DNA from: Vicinamibacterales bacterium
Lineage (GTDB): Bacteria > Acidobacteriota > Vicinamibacteria > Vicinamibacterales > UBA2999
Reading direction: 5' to 3'
NCBI GenBank assembly: GCA_041394705.1
Contig: JAWKHS010000007.1
Location: 276,675-340,674, forward strand
Length of the DNA: 64,000 nucleotides
Made by a program: the position numbers and the translations under genes. The notes beneath the pieces are model-generated. The model saw only the letters and a program-made list of their open reading frames with translations, was not told where the DNA came from and made no database searches. This document shows, piece after piece, positions 34,623-43,868 of this stretch (positions within the stretch are counted from its first letter, which is position 1; each line of letters opens with the position of its first letter).

Positions 34623-35077
34623 GCCAGCGCCTTTCCGGCGTCGGGCCCGGGGGTCTGCGAGTACAGCGCCGTGACGCGCAGCCGGATCGCCACGCAGGGC
34701 CAGATCACCCACGCGCGGTCGGACTCGCCCGGCGTGCCGATGATCTCGAGCTGGCGCATGAAGCCCGCCCACTGGGCGCGGACGGCCGGCTGCTCGTCGT
34801 CGGTCGCCTCGCGGGCGGAGACGAACACGCCCTTCACCTGGCAGGCGCGATCGTCTTCGGGACGGGCGAACACGAGCGCGGCCTGCCCGTTGGCGGCCAG
34901 GTCGCGAAGCACCAGGTCGGCGCCCACCGTCGGCACGTAGACCACCACGTGGGTGCCGTCGGGCTCGACGAGCGCGGCGGGCGCATAGGCGGCGTTCGGC
35001 TCGAGACGCTCGTTCCGCGTCCCGATGTTGATGGCGATGCCCTGCTGGAGGAAGGTGGCGAGCGCCTCGTCGATCAT
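34619..35077 (-). CDS. pyridoxamine 5'-phosphate oxidase-like flavin-binding protein
   Basis: 152 residues, a single split-barrel domain: INIGTRNERLEPNAAYAPAA, HVVVYVPTVGADLVLRDLAA, CQVKGVFVSAREATDDEQ. The family binds FMN, F420 or haem and includes reductases and sensor proteins; true PNP oxidase has extra C-terminal motifs absent here. It is coupled by a GTGA overlap to the PNPOx/GAF/winged-helix protein, which carries a related domain at its N-terminus. Cytosolic. Confidence 0.78.
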   Translation of the reverse strand: MIDEALATFLQQGIAINIGTRNERLEPNAAYAPAALVEPDGTHVVVYVPTVGADLVLRDLAANGQAALVFARPEDDRACQVKGVFVSAREATDDEQPAVRAQWAGFMRQLEIIGTPGESDRAWVIWPCVAIRLRVTALYSQTPGPDAGKALA

Positions 35078-35224
35078 CGGGAAGGCGCAGTATAGCCGCT
35101 TAAGGAGTTCTTAAGGTGCTGGTAGGCATCGATAGGATTCTGGTAGCGAAGCCTTAGCGTCCGGCGGGCGAACCCAGCGGCGATCCTTCCGTCCCATCAC
35201 ACGAACGTGAAGGAGGACACACCG

Positions 35225-35812
35225 ATGACCGCCAAGAACGCCGCTTCCGCCCTCATCGCCCTCGCGGGCCTCTCCCTGACCACGCTGGTCGTCACCGCCA
35301 GCGCTCCCGCCCAGCGGCCGGCCGCGGGCGTGCACCGGACGCGCGTGGAGCTGGGCCAGTACCTGGTGAGCACCATGGGGTGCAACGACTGCCACACGCC
35401 GCTGAAGCTCGGACCGAAGGGCCCGGAGCCGGACATGGAGCGGATGCTCACGGGCCATCCCGAGGGCCTCAAGATGCCGCCGCCCCCGGCGCTCCCGCCG
35501 GGACCGTGGACGTCGGTCTCCGCCGTGACCAACACGGCCTTCGCCGGCGCGTGGGGCGTGAGCTTCGCCGCGAACCTGCGTCCGGACAAGGAGACGGGCC
35601 TGGGCGACTGGACCGAGGAGCAGTTCATCGCGACGATGCGTACCGGAAAGCACCAGGGCAAGGGCCGCGCGATCCTGCCGCCGATGCCCTACTTCATGCT
35701 CGGCAACCTCGTCGACGACGAGATCAAGGCCATCTTCGCGTATCTCCAGTCGCTGCCGCCGGTGAAGAACCGAGTGCCGCAGCCGGTGGATCCGCCGGAG
35801 TCGGCGAAATGA
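35225..35812 (+). CDS. secreted monohaem c-type cytochrome
   Basis: 195 residues; GGAGG lies 8 nt before ATG 35225. Signal peptide MTAKNAASALIALAGLSLTT with cleavage near APA-QR. One haem-binding CNDCH at residues 53-57 (MGCNDCHTP) and a likely distal Met in PPMPYFMLGNLVDDE, followed by IKAIFAYLQSLPPVKNRVP, the C-terminal helix typical of class I cytochromes. Periplasmic electron carrier. Stop overlaps the next start (ATGA), so it is cotranscribed with the dihaem protein. Confidence 0.9.
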   Translation: MTAKNAASALIALAGLSLTTLVVTASAPAQRPAAGVHRTRVELGQYLVSTMGCNDCHTPLKLGPKGPEPDMERMLTGHPEGLKMPPPPALPPGPWTSVSAVTNTAFAGAWGVSFAANLRPDKETGLGDWTEEQFIATMRTGKHQGKGRAILPPMPYFMLGNLVDDEIKAIFAYLQSLPPVKNRVPQPVDPPESAK

Positions 35813-36927
35813 CCTCGCGGCAGGCCTGGGCGGCGATGGCGGCGGGCGTGCTGCTCTGGGGCGGCGCGTCGGCCGGCCGCCTCGGGGCCGTCCAGGTCGC
35901 GGCCCCGGCCGTCCATGCCGCGCCGGCGCCGGCACCGGTGCCCGGGCGGCTGTCCGAGACCGGCCTCTATCGCGACGCCGCAACGCTGGAGGTCGATCCG
36001 CGCAACCGGCCGTTCACGCCGCAGTACCCCCTGTGGACCGACGGCGCCGCCAAGCGGCGGTGGGTGCGGCTTCCTGAGGGCGCGGGCATCGACGTCGCCG
36101 ACATCGACAGCTGGGACTACCCCGTCGGCACGCGCTTCTGGAAGGAGTTCGCGTTCGACGGCCGCAGGGTGGAGACGCGAATGCTCGTGAAGACCGCCGC
36201 CGCCCACTGGGAGTTCGCCTCGTACGTCTGGAACGCCGACCAGCGCGACGCCGTGCTCGCGCCCGAAGACGGCCTCGCCGACGTGGCGGAGGTGGCACCC
36301 GGCAAGTACCACAGCGTGCCGTCGATCGCCGACTGCCGGTCCTGCCACGACAGCGGGCGCACCGAGGTGATGGGCTTCTCCGCGCTGCAACTGTCCGACG
36401 ATCGCGACCCGCTGGCGCCGCACGCCGAGCCCGTGGCCCCGGGCATGGTCACGCTGTCGACCCTGGCGGCCGAGGGACGCCTGTCGCCGCCGCATCCGGA
36501 CTGGGTCGCCTCGCCGCCGCGGGTCGCCGCCTCGGACCCGCGCGAGCGCGCCGTGCTCGGCTATCTCTCGACCAACTGCGGCAGCTGCCACAACCGCGCG
36601 AGCACGATCGCGTCGCTGGGGCTGTTCCTGAAGTACTCGATCGCGGCGCCGGGCGGATGCGCGGCCGACGCGATTGCCACGACGGCGGGGCAGCCCGGCC
36701 ACTGGGTGGTGCCGACCGCGCCCGAGGGCGCATCGCGCCTCCTGGCGCCCGGACGACCGGACCTGAGCGCCCTCTTCTCTCGCGCGAAGTCGCGGCGTCC
36801 GGCGAGCCAGATGCCGCCGCTCGGCTCGGTTGTCGCGGACCGGGAGGCGCTGGCGCTGGTGCAGGCGTGGATCGCATCGGGCGTGCCCGCCTCGGCGGCG
36901 TGCCTGCCGCTCGTGTCCACCCACTGA
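35809..36927 (+). CDS. secreted dihaem c-type cytochrome-like protein
   Basis: 372 residues; ATG 35809 overlaps the upstream stop. Signal peptide (MTSRQAWAAMAAGVLLWGGA). The N-terminal region contains YPLWTDGAAKRRWVRLPEG and VGTRFWKEFAFDGRRVETRM, conserved in SO_2930-type dihaem proteins. Two haem sites follow: CRSCH at 176-180 and CGSCH at 257-261 (STNCGSCHNRAS). The C-terminus PASQMPPLGSVVADREALAL may give a Met ligand. Periplasmic, probably an electron-transfer partner of the preceding cytochrome. The substrate or terminal acceptor is unknown. Confidence 0.86.
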   Translation: MTSRQAWAAMAAGVLLWGGASAGRLGAVQVAAPAVHAAPAPAPVPGRLSETGLYRDAATLEVDPRNRPFTPQYPLWTDGAAKRRWVRLPEGAGIDVADIDSWDYPVGTRFWKEFAFDGRRVETRMLVKTAAAHWEFASYVWNADQRDAVLAPEDGLADVAEVAPGKYHSVPSIADCRSCHDSGRTEVMGFSALQLSDDRDPLAPHAEPVAPGMVTLSTLAAEGRLSPPHPDWVASPPRVAASDPRERAVLGYLSTNCGSCHNRASTIASLGLFLKYSIAAPGGCAADAIATTAGQPGHWVVPTAPEGASRLLAPGRPDLSALFSRAKSRRPASQMPPLGSVVADREALALVQAWIASGVPASAACLPLVSTH

Positions 36928-36939
36928 CGGGGGCCGCGG

Positions 36940-37617
36940 TCAGCCCGGCAGCGTCCAGTGCGTGCCGGTCAGTCCCACCGCCGTGAGCAGGGCCTGGGAC
37001 GCGTCACGGTCGCGGGGGGTCCAGTCGGGCGACATGCGGTCCCGATACCATCGGCGGGCCAGCGCGCCGAGTTGCGAGATGCTCACGACGCCGTCGAGCC
37101 CGAGGCTCCGCTCCGCCGCCCACCACCGCAGGTCCTCTTCCGACCGGAAGAGCCGGATCGTGGCTCACGTGTAGCCGATGTCGTCCCACCAGCGCGACGC
37201 CGGGACCTCCACGTGCCCGACGGCGCCGGGGTCGGCGAACGCCACGCCGCGGCGGACGCCGGCGCGCACCGGGCGGTCGGACGCCGGGCACCGCGTGATG
37301 AACTCCACGTCGGCGTCGAGGGCGGCGGCCACGCCGAACGCGTCCCACGCGCAGTTGGCCCACACCGATCGCCCGTCGACCACCACGCGGAACTCCGTGG
37401 GGACGGCCGAGAACGGCATGGCCATCCACGCTTCGCCCGTCGCCGGGTCCGGCACGAGGACGTGCGCGTCGGCGAGCGCACGGTAGCTCACCGCCACCTC
37501 GTCGAGGTCCACGCCGAGCGTCGCCGCGACCGCGGCCCTCGTCGGCACGCCGCCTCCGGCGAACGCGTTCAGGACGGCCCGCCGGACCTGCAGGTCGCGG
37601 GCGCTCAGTCCCGTCAT
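36940..37617 (-). CDS. alkylmercury-lyase (MerB)-like protein, probable selenoprotein (UGA at 37,165-37,167 read as Sec)
   Basis: 225 residues if the in-frame UGA is decoded; a conventional call would stop at residue 150. Residues 1-75 form a winged-helix-like N-domain (RRAVLNAFAGGGVPTRAAVA). The MerB core has VDGRSVWANCAWDAFGVAAA, so Cys89-x-x-Asp92 matches MerB Cys96/Asp99. Residue 151 (UGA) falls where MerB has Cys159 (spacing 62 versus 63). Translation past it gives ATIRLFRSEEDLRWWAAERS and VVSISQLGALARRWYRD, matching the MerB C-terminal region (family form 'C-x-x-x-x-F-x-S ... W'). The frame then closes normally at 36,940. A SECIS-like hairpin follows the UGA. MerB protonolyses C-Hg bonds; this homologue may do so or act on another organometal. 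The start overlaps the aldo/keto reductase stop by one base. A nonsense mutation or sequencing error is the alternative. Confidence 0.75.
37135..37152 (-). promoter_or_regulatory. bacterial SECIS-like hairpin
   Basis: On the minus strand CTCTTCC, loop GGTC, GGAAGAG: a perfect 7-bp stem with the loop starting 19 nt after the UGA. The E. coli fdhF SECIS, recognised by SelB, also has a GGUC loop, starting 18 nt after its UGA. The bulged U below the E. coli loop is not obvious here. Confidence 0.7.
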
Positions 37618-38606
37618 CAGCCGTTCACCAGCTTCATTCCGCCTTCCATGTAGCGGCCGCCCGTGATTCTGGGCGCCAACACCTCCAGCGCGGCGAGATC
37701 GGCGGTCGAGAGCGTGACCTTCATCGCACCGGCGTTCTCCTCCACACGCGCGGCGCGGGTGGAACCGGGAATCGGCACGATGTCGTCGCCCTGCGCGAGG
37801 AGCCAGGCCAGCGCGAGCTGCGCCGACGTGCATCCCTTCGCCTCCGCGAGCCGCTTCACCTCGGCGACGACGTCGAGGTTCTTCTGGAAGTTCTCGCCCT
37901 GGAAGCGCGGGTTGGTGCGCCGCCAGTCGTCGGGCGCCAGGTCGTCGATCGTCCGGTAGCGCCCGGTCAGGAAGCCGCGGCCGAGCGGGCTGTAGGCCAC
38001 GAAGCCGATGCCCAGCTCGCGGCAGGTCGCGAGCAGCTCGCCCTCCGGATCGCGGCTCCACAGCGAGTACTCCGTCTGGAGCGCCGCGATCGGGTGGACG
38101 GCCACGGCCCGCCGAAGCGTCGCCGGCGCGGCCTCCGACAGCCCCAGGTGACGCACCTTGCCGGCCCCGACGAGCTCGGCCATCGCGCCCACCGTCTCCT
38201 CGATGGGCACGGACGGATCGACGCGGTGCTGGTAGTAGAGGTCGATGGCGTCCACGCCGAGGCGCGAGAGCGAGGCATCGCACGCCTGGCGGACGTACTC
38301 CGGACGCCCGATGATGCCGATGGGCTTCCCGTCCTCGGCGCGCGCGAACCCGAACTTCGTCGCGACCACGACCCTGTCGCGCCGGTCGCGGATCGCCTGT
38401 CCGATGAGGCGCTCGTTCTTGAATGGGCCATAGGCGTCGGCGGTGTCGAGGAACGTCACGCCGAGATCGATCGCGCGGTGGATGGTGGCGATCGACGTGG
38501 CGTCGTCGGCCGGGCCGTAGAAGTCCGACATGCCCATGCAGCCAAGGCCGAGGGCGGACACGGTGAGGCCGGAACGGCCGAGCGGGCGGGCGGGAACGGT
38601 GGGCAT
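37617..38606 (-). CDS. aldo/keto reductase
   Basis: 329 residues from ATG 38606. It has the full catalytic set of AKRs: Asp/Tyr in FLDTADAYG, Lys in VVVATKFGF, His in IDLYYQHRVD, plus the NADP-binding IPIPGSTRAARVEENAGA near the C-terminus. The opening RPLGRSGLTVSALGLGCMGM and length fit the AKR13/YghZ-like group. NADPH-dependent reduction of aldehydes or ketones; the substrate is unknown. The frame stays open upstream, but only as antisense to the next gene. The alkylmercury-lyase-like gene follows with a one-base overlap, so they are cotranscribed. Confidence 0.93.
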   Translation of the reverse strand: MPTVPARPLGRSGLTVSALGLGCMGMSDFYGPADDATSIATIHRAIDLGVTFLDTADAYGPFKNERLIGQAIRDRRDRVVVATKFGFARAEDGKPIGIIGRPEYVRQACDASLSRLGVDAIDLYYQHRVDPSVPIEETVGAMAELVGAGKVRHLGLSEAAPATLRRAVAVHPIAALQTEYSLWSRDPEGELLATCRELGIGFVAYSPLGRGFLTGRYRTIDDLAPDDWRRTNPRFQGENFQKNLDVVAEVKRLAEAKGCTSAQLALAWLLAQGDDIVPIPGSTRAARVEENAGAMKVTLSTADLAALEVLAPRITGGRYMEGGMKLVNG

Positions 38607-38799
38607 GAGGAACACGATATCGCACGAGGACGCCGGACCGCGTGACACCTCCGGCGCACGAGGCGACGGCGCGGTGCGGCCGGCCGCCGAGCTGGCGGGC
38701 GTCGCGACGGTCCGGTTGAAATCCGTTCCGCGAATCCGTAGGGTACGGCCTCGCGCCCAGGGGGCGGACGACGCGACACGTTCGACGGGAGTCACCGTG

Positions 38800-39951
38800 A
38801 TGGACCAGGCCCGAGGCACCGCGCCGTTCGACATTCCCGAGGCCAGCACCGGCAGGCGCGTGGGCAGCGTCTTCTTCCTCGTGCTCTCGGCCGGCCTCTT
38901 CTTCCTGGCGTGGAGCGGCGTCGTCCCGCTGCCCGCCGATCTGCGCAACTTCCCGCTCGAGTGGATCGGCACGGCCTTCGGGACGATCCTGGCGCTCCAA
39001 GGATTGGCGGGCCTGGTCGCGTCCAAGGGCTTCCACGTCGATCCTGCCGCGAAGACCATCAGCCGCTTCCGGCGGGGTCTGCTGGGCCACCGCCGCGGCG
39101 AGCCCATTCCCTTCACCGCGATCGAGTGCGTCAGCCTGACGCTGGGCTCCTCGAGCAGGGGCGGCCAGAAGCGCGTCCACCACGTGGTGGCGCTGCGCCT
39201 GAGGTCGGGACACGGCGAGACGATCCTCACCACCGACCGCTTTGCTGAAGCGCGCCAGACCGCCGAGCGTCATGCGCGGGCGCTGGGGCTCGACCTGCAC
39301 GACCGATCGGACGGCGGCGAGGCAGTCGTGCGGAAGCCGGACGACCTCGATCGGACCGTCCGCGACACGCTCAGAGGGACGCTGTCGTCGCGACTCCCGC
39401 CGCCGTCGCCCGTCCAGCCGCACGCGACCATTCGCCATGGCAGCGACGGACTGACCATCGACATCCCACGCGTCGCCATCGGACAGCTCGGGCCCATGCA
39501 GCAGGCCCTGTGGGTGCTGATGGCGGCGTTGGGAACCGGCATCATCGCCGCCTACTACTGGAACATCGGGGGCCTCGCCCTCTTCTGCGTCCCCGTGTTC
39601 CTCGTGTTCGGCTATGCGCTGCTGCGGTCCGAGACCATCGTCGTCAGCGCCGATGCCCTGTCGGTCAGCGTGGGCATCGGACCGGCGAGGTTCCGGCGAA
39701 CGATTCCGCTCGGCGAGCTCGAGGAGCTGCGGCTCTCGAACCTCACGGCGGACGAGCAGAAAGCGCTGGATCGGCTGGCGGCCAGTGACGCCAGGGTGCA
39801 CCAGAATCGGGGAGCGCTGGCGGCGATCGTGGCGCTCGGGTCGGCGATCGTCGCGACATCCGACACGCAGAAGCTGACGATGGGTCGCATCCTCAGCGCG
39901 GCGGAACTCGACCTGGTGCTGTACGAGATGGAGCGGCGTATTCAGGGATGA
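38800..39951 (+). CDS. membrane protein of unknown function
   Basis: 383 residues from ATG 38800 (GGGAG about 9 nt upstream). Hydrophobic segments: RVGSVFFLVLSAGLFFLAWS (about 20-40), WIGTAFGTILALQGLAGLVA (about 55-75), ALWVLMAALGTGIIAAYYWN and IGGLALFCVPVFLVFGYALL (about 240-285). Between them lie two similar soluble parts that each begin with a hydrophobic pair followed by a beta-rich PH-like stretch (KTISRFRRG..., LSVSVGIGPARFRRTIPLGE). That duplicated layout resembles bacterial PH/DUF-type membrane proteins, but no family is certain. It is divergent from the aldo/keto reductase. Confidence 0.65.
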   Translation: MDQARGTAPFDIPEASTGRRVGSVFFLVLSAGLFFLAWSGVVPLPADLRNFPLEWIGTAFGTILALQGLAGLVASKGFHVDPAAKTISRFRRGLLGHRRGEPIPFTAIECVSLTLGSSSRGGQKRVHHVVALRLRSGHGETILTTDRFAEARQTAERHARALGLDLHDRSDGGEAVVRKPDDLDRTVRDTLRGTLSSRLPPPSPVQPHATIRHGSDGLTIDIPRVAIGQLGPMQQALWVLMAALGTGIIAAYYWNIGGLALFCVPVFLVFGYALLRSETIVVSADALSVSVGIGPARFRRTIPLGELEELRLSNLTADEQKALDRLAASDARVHQNRGALAAIVALGSAIVATSDTQKLTMGRILSAAELDLVLYEMERRIQG

Positions 39952-40310
39952 GCGCGAGCAGCGTCGGGGCGCGTGGATTCCGGCTTCAGGCGGGGCGCGC
40001 ACCACGGGCGTCATGTCGCATCCTCTCGTGGCGATTTCTGCCGCGTCAGATCGGCACGTGACGAGCGAACGGTTCCCGCACCACCATCGTCGAAGCACTC
40101 GCGTCTGAACGTCGCGTCACGCCGGCTACCGAAGGCGCGAGCGCGACTCTACGGGCGGACCCTGATATTTCGCGGGTCGAGCCAGAAAGGCTGTCAAGAG
40201 GACTCTCAGGCCCAGGTGCTTGGTGGCGGGATTGGCATCTTCGGTGCCCAGTCGCGCCTTCGAGATGTCCGGCATCGACCCTGCGGTTCGCCCGGCCATG
40301 GACCGGCCCG
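39952..40310. other. intergenic region without a recognisable gene
   Basis: About 360 bp between a plus-strand stop and the end of addA. Short frames on both strands have no family features. No terminator with a T-run and no repeat was seen. Confidence 0.5.
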
Positions 40311-43300
40311 TCACACCCGCAGCAGCACCGCGTCCACGTCCCGTCCGTACGCGCGCGACAGCGCGTCGGCGTAGAGCGCGATCTGCCGGCGGTACGACGG
40401 CTCGGCCAGGCCGATCGCGACGTCGGTCTTGTAGTCCACGACGACGAGCCGGTCGCCGTCGTCCCAGACGAGGTCGGCCTGGCCGTCCACGACCACGTCG
40501 CCGGACGCGACCGCCAGTGGGAGCTCGCGCCGGCAGAGGCGGCCGCCGGCGGCCGCCCCCCGGACGCGGTCGAACAACCCGTGCGTGAGGACGCGGCCCA
40601 CCGCTTCAGCCGCGGCGGCCCGCTCGGCGTCGCTCGCGCCCAGCATGCGCGCCTGCACCGACGCCAGGCGCGCGATCTCGGCGGTCCCGGCCTCGAGCGG
40701 CACGTGCGCCAGGAGCGCGTGGACGAGCGTGCCGAAGCGCGCGCCAGAGGGCCGCGACGGGTCGGCGGCGCCGGAATCGTCGATCGTCACCCGCGCCGCG
40801 CGCGCGCCGATCGCCTCGGGCAGCGGCGTCCGCGCGTCCAGCGTCGCGTCGGCCCACTCGGTGGCCGTCAGGACGCTGAGGCCCGGACGCTCGCCGCGCG
40901 AGAGCGCGCTCCCGCGCCAGGCCCGCCACGTGTCGTACTGCAGCCGGTCGGCGGCGACCAGCCGCGGCGGGGCGTCCTTGTGAATCAGGTGCTCGTGGCG
41001 CAGGCCGCGGCGCTCCTCCCCGCGGCGATCCAGCGCCTGCGGATCCCACCACACCACGGTGTAGGGCGCGCCGGTGGTCTCGTCGGTGTGACGGTAGGCG
41101 CCGGGACGCATCGTCTGCAGCGTCGGCATGTTGTTTGGCGGACGGTCCAGGACGGTGTCCCGGCCGCCGAAGGCCGGCACGCCGGCGGCCGGCACCTCGT
41201 CGCCGCCGTAGAGCGCCCCGGACAGCGGCGACACCCAGTGGTGGGACTCGGGCCCGTCGCCGAGCGCGGGCACGACGAGCAGGTCGCGCGCCCGCGTCGC
41301 CGCGACGTAGGCCAGGCGGACGCCCTCGGCCTGCTCGCGCGAGGCCTCGAGGGCGTTCTGCTGGCGGAGCTCGAGCGGCGTCCAGCCCGCCAGCTTGATG
41401 GCCGCCAGCTCGCGTGGCGTGTCGAGATGGCGCTGGGCGTCGTCGCGGTGCAGCCGGCAGCTGATGTCGGCGAGGATCACCACCGGGAACTCGAGGCCCT
41501 TCGCCTTGTGCACGGTCATCAGGCGGACGCCGTCGGTCCCTTCCTCGAGGATCGGCGCCTCGGGCGTGGGGGCGCGGTCGGCGGCATCGCGCAGCTCGTC
41601 CACGAAGCCCCGGAACGACAGCCCGCCGTCGGCCTCGTAGCGCCGGGCGAGCTCGGCGATCTGGAGCACGTTGGCCAGCACCTGCTCGCCCCCTCGCCAC
41701 AGGACGAAGCCGGCGTGCGCACGCGTCACCTCCAACAGGCGGCCGACGGTTTCCGCCACCGGCCGGTGATTGCGCAGGCGGTGCAGCTCCGCCAGGGTGC
41801 GGAGCGACTCGGCGACGCTCGTGAGCGCCTCGGGCACGTCGTCGGGCACGCGGTGCGGGCGGAAGCCGTGCCCCAGGCCGTGCCAGGCCATGAGCTCCTC
41901 TTCGCCGACCGCGAAGAAGGGGCCGCGCAGCGTGGCGAACACGCTCAGGCCGTCGTCGGGCCACTCGATGGCCGTGAGCGCCGTGCGGACCGCGTCCACC
42001 TCCTCGCGCTCGTGGAAGGCCTTGCCGCCGACGAGCAGGTGCGGAACCCCGCGGGCCTCCAGCTCGCCGACGTAGTCGGCGGTCACGTCGCCCCCGAACG
42101 TCACGAGGCGCCGGAACAGGAGGCACACGTCCCCGGCGCGGATCGGACGCCGGCCCGGAACCGCCTGGGCGGGAGCTCCCGGGTCCCCGGTCCCCGGTCC
42201 ACGGTCCCCGCCCTCGACGGGCACCGTGTAGCCGCTGTCCTGCACCAGCCACCGGACGAACTCGCCCACCGCCGCGGGGAGCGAGTCCTCGATGGCCCGG
42301 CCCGTCACGCGCCCGTAGTCGCTGTAGGGCCGCGGCACGGGCAGCGCGATGAGCGCGGGCTGGTCCGCGTGATCCTCGCGGTCCGGCCGGAGCTCCACGT
42401 AGTCGGCCTGCAGCGTACTGCGGTCGCCCGTCATCTGCGGCGCGAACGCCGCGTTCACGGCGCGCTGGATCGCGGGCACGCTCCTGAACGACGTCCGCAG
42501 GCGCACGCGGACCGCGCCCTGGGCGATCAGGGTCTCGCAGATCTCGCGATACACCCGCACGTCGGCGCGGCGGAAGCGGTAGATCGACTGTTTCGGATCG
42601 CCGACCACGAAGAGCGCGCCGGGACGGACCGGCCGGCCGCCGGCCCACCCGAACGGCCGCGCCGGCGCGTCGCCGGGCCCCTCGTCGGCGGCCAGGAGCA
42701 TCAGCAGCTCCGCCTGCAGCGGGTCGGTGTCCTGGAACTCGTCGACGAGCAGGAATCGGAAGCGCCGCTGGAAGTCACGCCGCACGTCCGCGTCGTCGCG
42801 CACGAGGTTCCTGGCCCGGATCAGCAGGTCGAGGAAGTCGAGCGCGCCGGCCCGGTACTTCCGAGCTTCGTAGCGCGCGATGGCCCCCTGCAGCGCCTCG
42901 TGCACGCGCGCGGCCAGGTCCGCGTCGGCGTCGTCCCTGAACTCGACCAGCTTGTCGACGATCATGTCGCGCGTGGCGACGACGTCCGCGTTCGCCACCG
43001 CCCGCGAGAACTGGCCCGATGTCCGGCGGCCGCCCCTGAGCGCGCGCTCCTTCGAGGCCAGCTCGCAGAGCGCGGCTTCCCAGCCGTCCATGTCCGGGGT
43101 GCTGCGACGGCGTCCCAGCCGCATCTCGACCCACGCCTGGCGGAGCGGCTGGATCGCGCGCGCGAGGGTATCGGACCGGCTGATCGGCTGCTCGGTCAGC
43201 GCATGGAACGCCTCGAGCGCGTCGAGGAGGTGCTCGATGTCGGCGTCGCGGTCGAATCCGGCCGGCCGGGCCCAGGGCGTGGGATGGTCGCGCCATTCGA

Positions 43301-43868
43301 GCAGTTCTCGGCCCGCGCGCTTGAGGCGCTCGATGGGCGCGTCGTCGTCCTCGTCCTGGCCGAAGCGCGCCGACGTGTGGCGGCGCAGCGAACGGCGGAC
43401 GCCCTCCGCCGGCGCCACCAGCTCCGCCTGCAGCCAGTCGGCGAAGGCCTCGTCGAACAGCCGGCCCTGCTGGCCTTCGGTGAGCACGGCGAACGACGGA
43501 TCGATGCGCGCCTCCACCGGCCGCTCGCGCAGGAGATCCGCGCAGAACCCGTGGATGGTGCTGACGTGCGATTCCTCGAAGCGGCGCACGGCCTCGGCGA
43601 GCCGGTCCGCCTCGTCCCCCACCGCGCCGGCCCTCGCCCGTTCGAGCTGCTCGCGCAGGCGCAGCTTCAGTTCTCCAGCGGCCTTCTCCGAGAAGGTCAC
43701 GGCGACGATCTCGTCGATGCGCGCGCGCCCGGTCTCCACCAGCCGCACGATCCGCCGCACGAGCTCGGTCGTCTTGCCCGTGCCAGCCGCGGCCTCCACG
43801 ACGAGCGTCGTGTCGAGCGCGTCCACGATGAGGGCGCGGTCGCGCGCGTCGGCCGCCGGGCCGCTCAC
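40311..43868 (-). CDS. addA: AddA-type UvrD/RecB-like helicase-nuclease
   Basis: 1185 residues; GTG 43868 overlaps the addB stop (GTGA). Superfamily 1 helicase motifs: Walker A LVVEAAAGTGKTTELVRRI near residue 25, motif II LLVDEFQDTDPLQAELL near 380, motif III VVGDPKQSIYRFRRADV, motif V VRLMTVHKAKGLEFPVVILA and motif VI RLAYVAATRARDLLVVPAL. The C-terminal PD-(D/E)XK nuclease shows DGQADLVWDDGDRLVVVDYK, with catalytic D-x(n)-D-Y-K. With AddB it processes double-strand breaks for RecA loading and degrades unprotected linear DNA. Length is in the usual range. Cytosolic. Confidence 0.93.
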   Translation of the reverse strand: MSGPAADARDRALIVDALDTTLVVEAAAGTGKTTELVRRIVRLVETGRARIDEIVAVTFSEKAAGELKLRLREQLERARAGAVGDEADRLAEAVRRFEESHVSTIHGFCADLLRERPVEARIDPSFAVLTEGQQGRLFDEAFADWLQAELVAPAEGVRRSLRRHTSARFGQDEDDDAPIERLKRAGRELLEWRDHPTPWARPAGFDRDADIEHLLDALEAFHALTEQPISRSDTLARAIQPLRQAWVEMRLGRRRSTPDMDGWEAALCELASKERALRGGRRTSGQFSRAVANADVVATRDMIVDKLVEFRDDADADLAARVHEALQGAIARYEARKYRAGALDFLDLLIRARNLVRDDADVRRDFQRRFRFLLVDEFQDTDPLQAELLMLLAADEGPGDAPARPFGWAGGRPVRPGALFVVGDPKQSIYRFRRADVRVYREICETLIAQGAVRVRLRTSFRSVPAIQRAVNAAFAPQMTGDRSTLQADYVELRPDREDHADQPALIALPVPRPYSDYGRVTGRAIEDSLPAAVGEFVRWLVQDSGYTVPVEGGDRGPGTGDPGAPAQAVPGRRPIRAGDVCLLFRRLVTFGGDVTADYVGELEARGVPHLLVGGKAFHEREEVDAVRTALTAIEWPDDGLSVFATLRGPFFAVGEEELMAWHGLGHGFRPHRVPDDVPEALTSVAESLRTLAELHRLRNHRPVAETVGRLLEVTRAHAGFVLWRGGEQVLANVLQIAELARRYEADGGLSFRGFVDELRDAADRAPTPEAPILEEGTDGVRLMTVHKAKGLEFPVVILADISCRLHRDDAQRHLDTPRELAAIKLAGWTPLELRQQNALEASREQAEGVRLAYVAATRARDLLVVPALGDGPESHHWVSPLSGALYGGDEVPAAGVPAFGGRDTVLDRPPNNMPTLQTMRPGAYRHTDETTGAPYTVVWWDPQALDRRGEERRGLRHEHLIHKDAPPRLVAADRLQYDTWRAWRGSALSRGERPGLSVLTATEWADATLDARTPLPEAIGARAARVTIDDSGAADPSRPSGARFGTLVHALLAHVPLEAGTAEIARLASVQARMLGASDAERAAAAEAVGRVLTHGLFDRVRGAAAGGRLCRRELPLAVASGDVVVDGQADLVWDDGDRLVVVDYKTDVAIGLAEPSYRRQIALYADALSRAYGRDVDAVLLRV

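Noticed and set aside
37165..37617. Gene ending at residue 150 (UGA as a true stop)
   Set aside because: The family's C-terminal third continues in frame after the UGA and the hairpin is SECIS-like. A nonsense mutation remains the main alternative but explains less.
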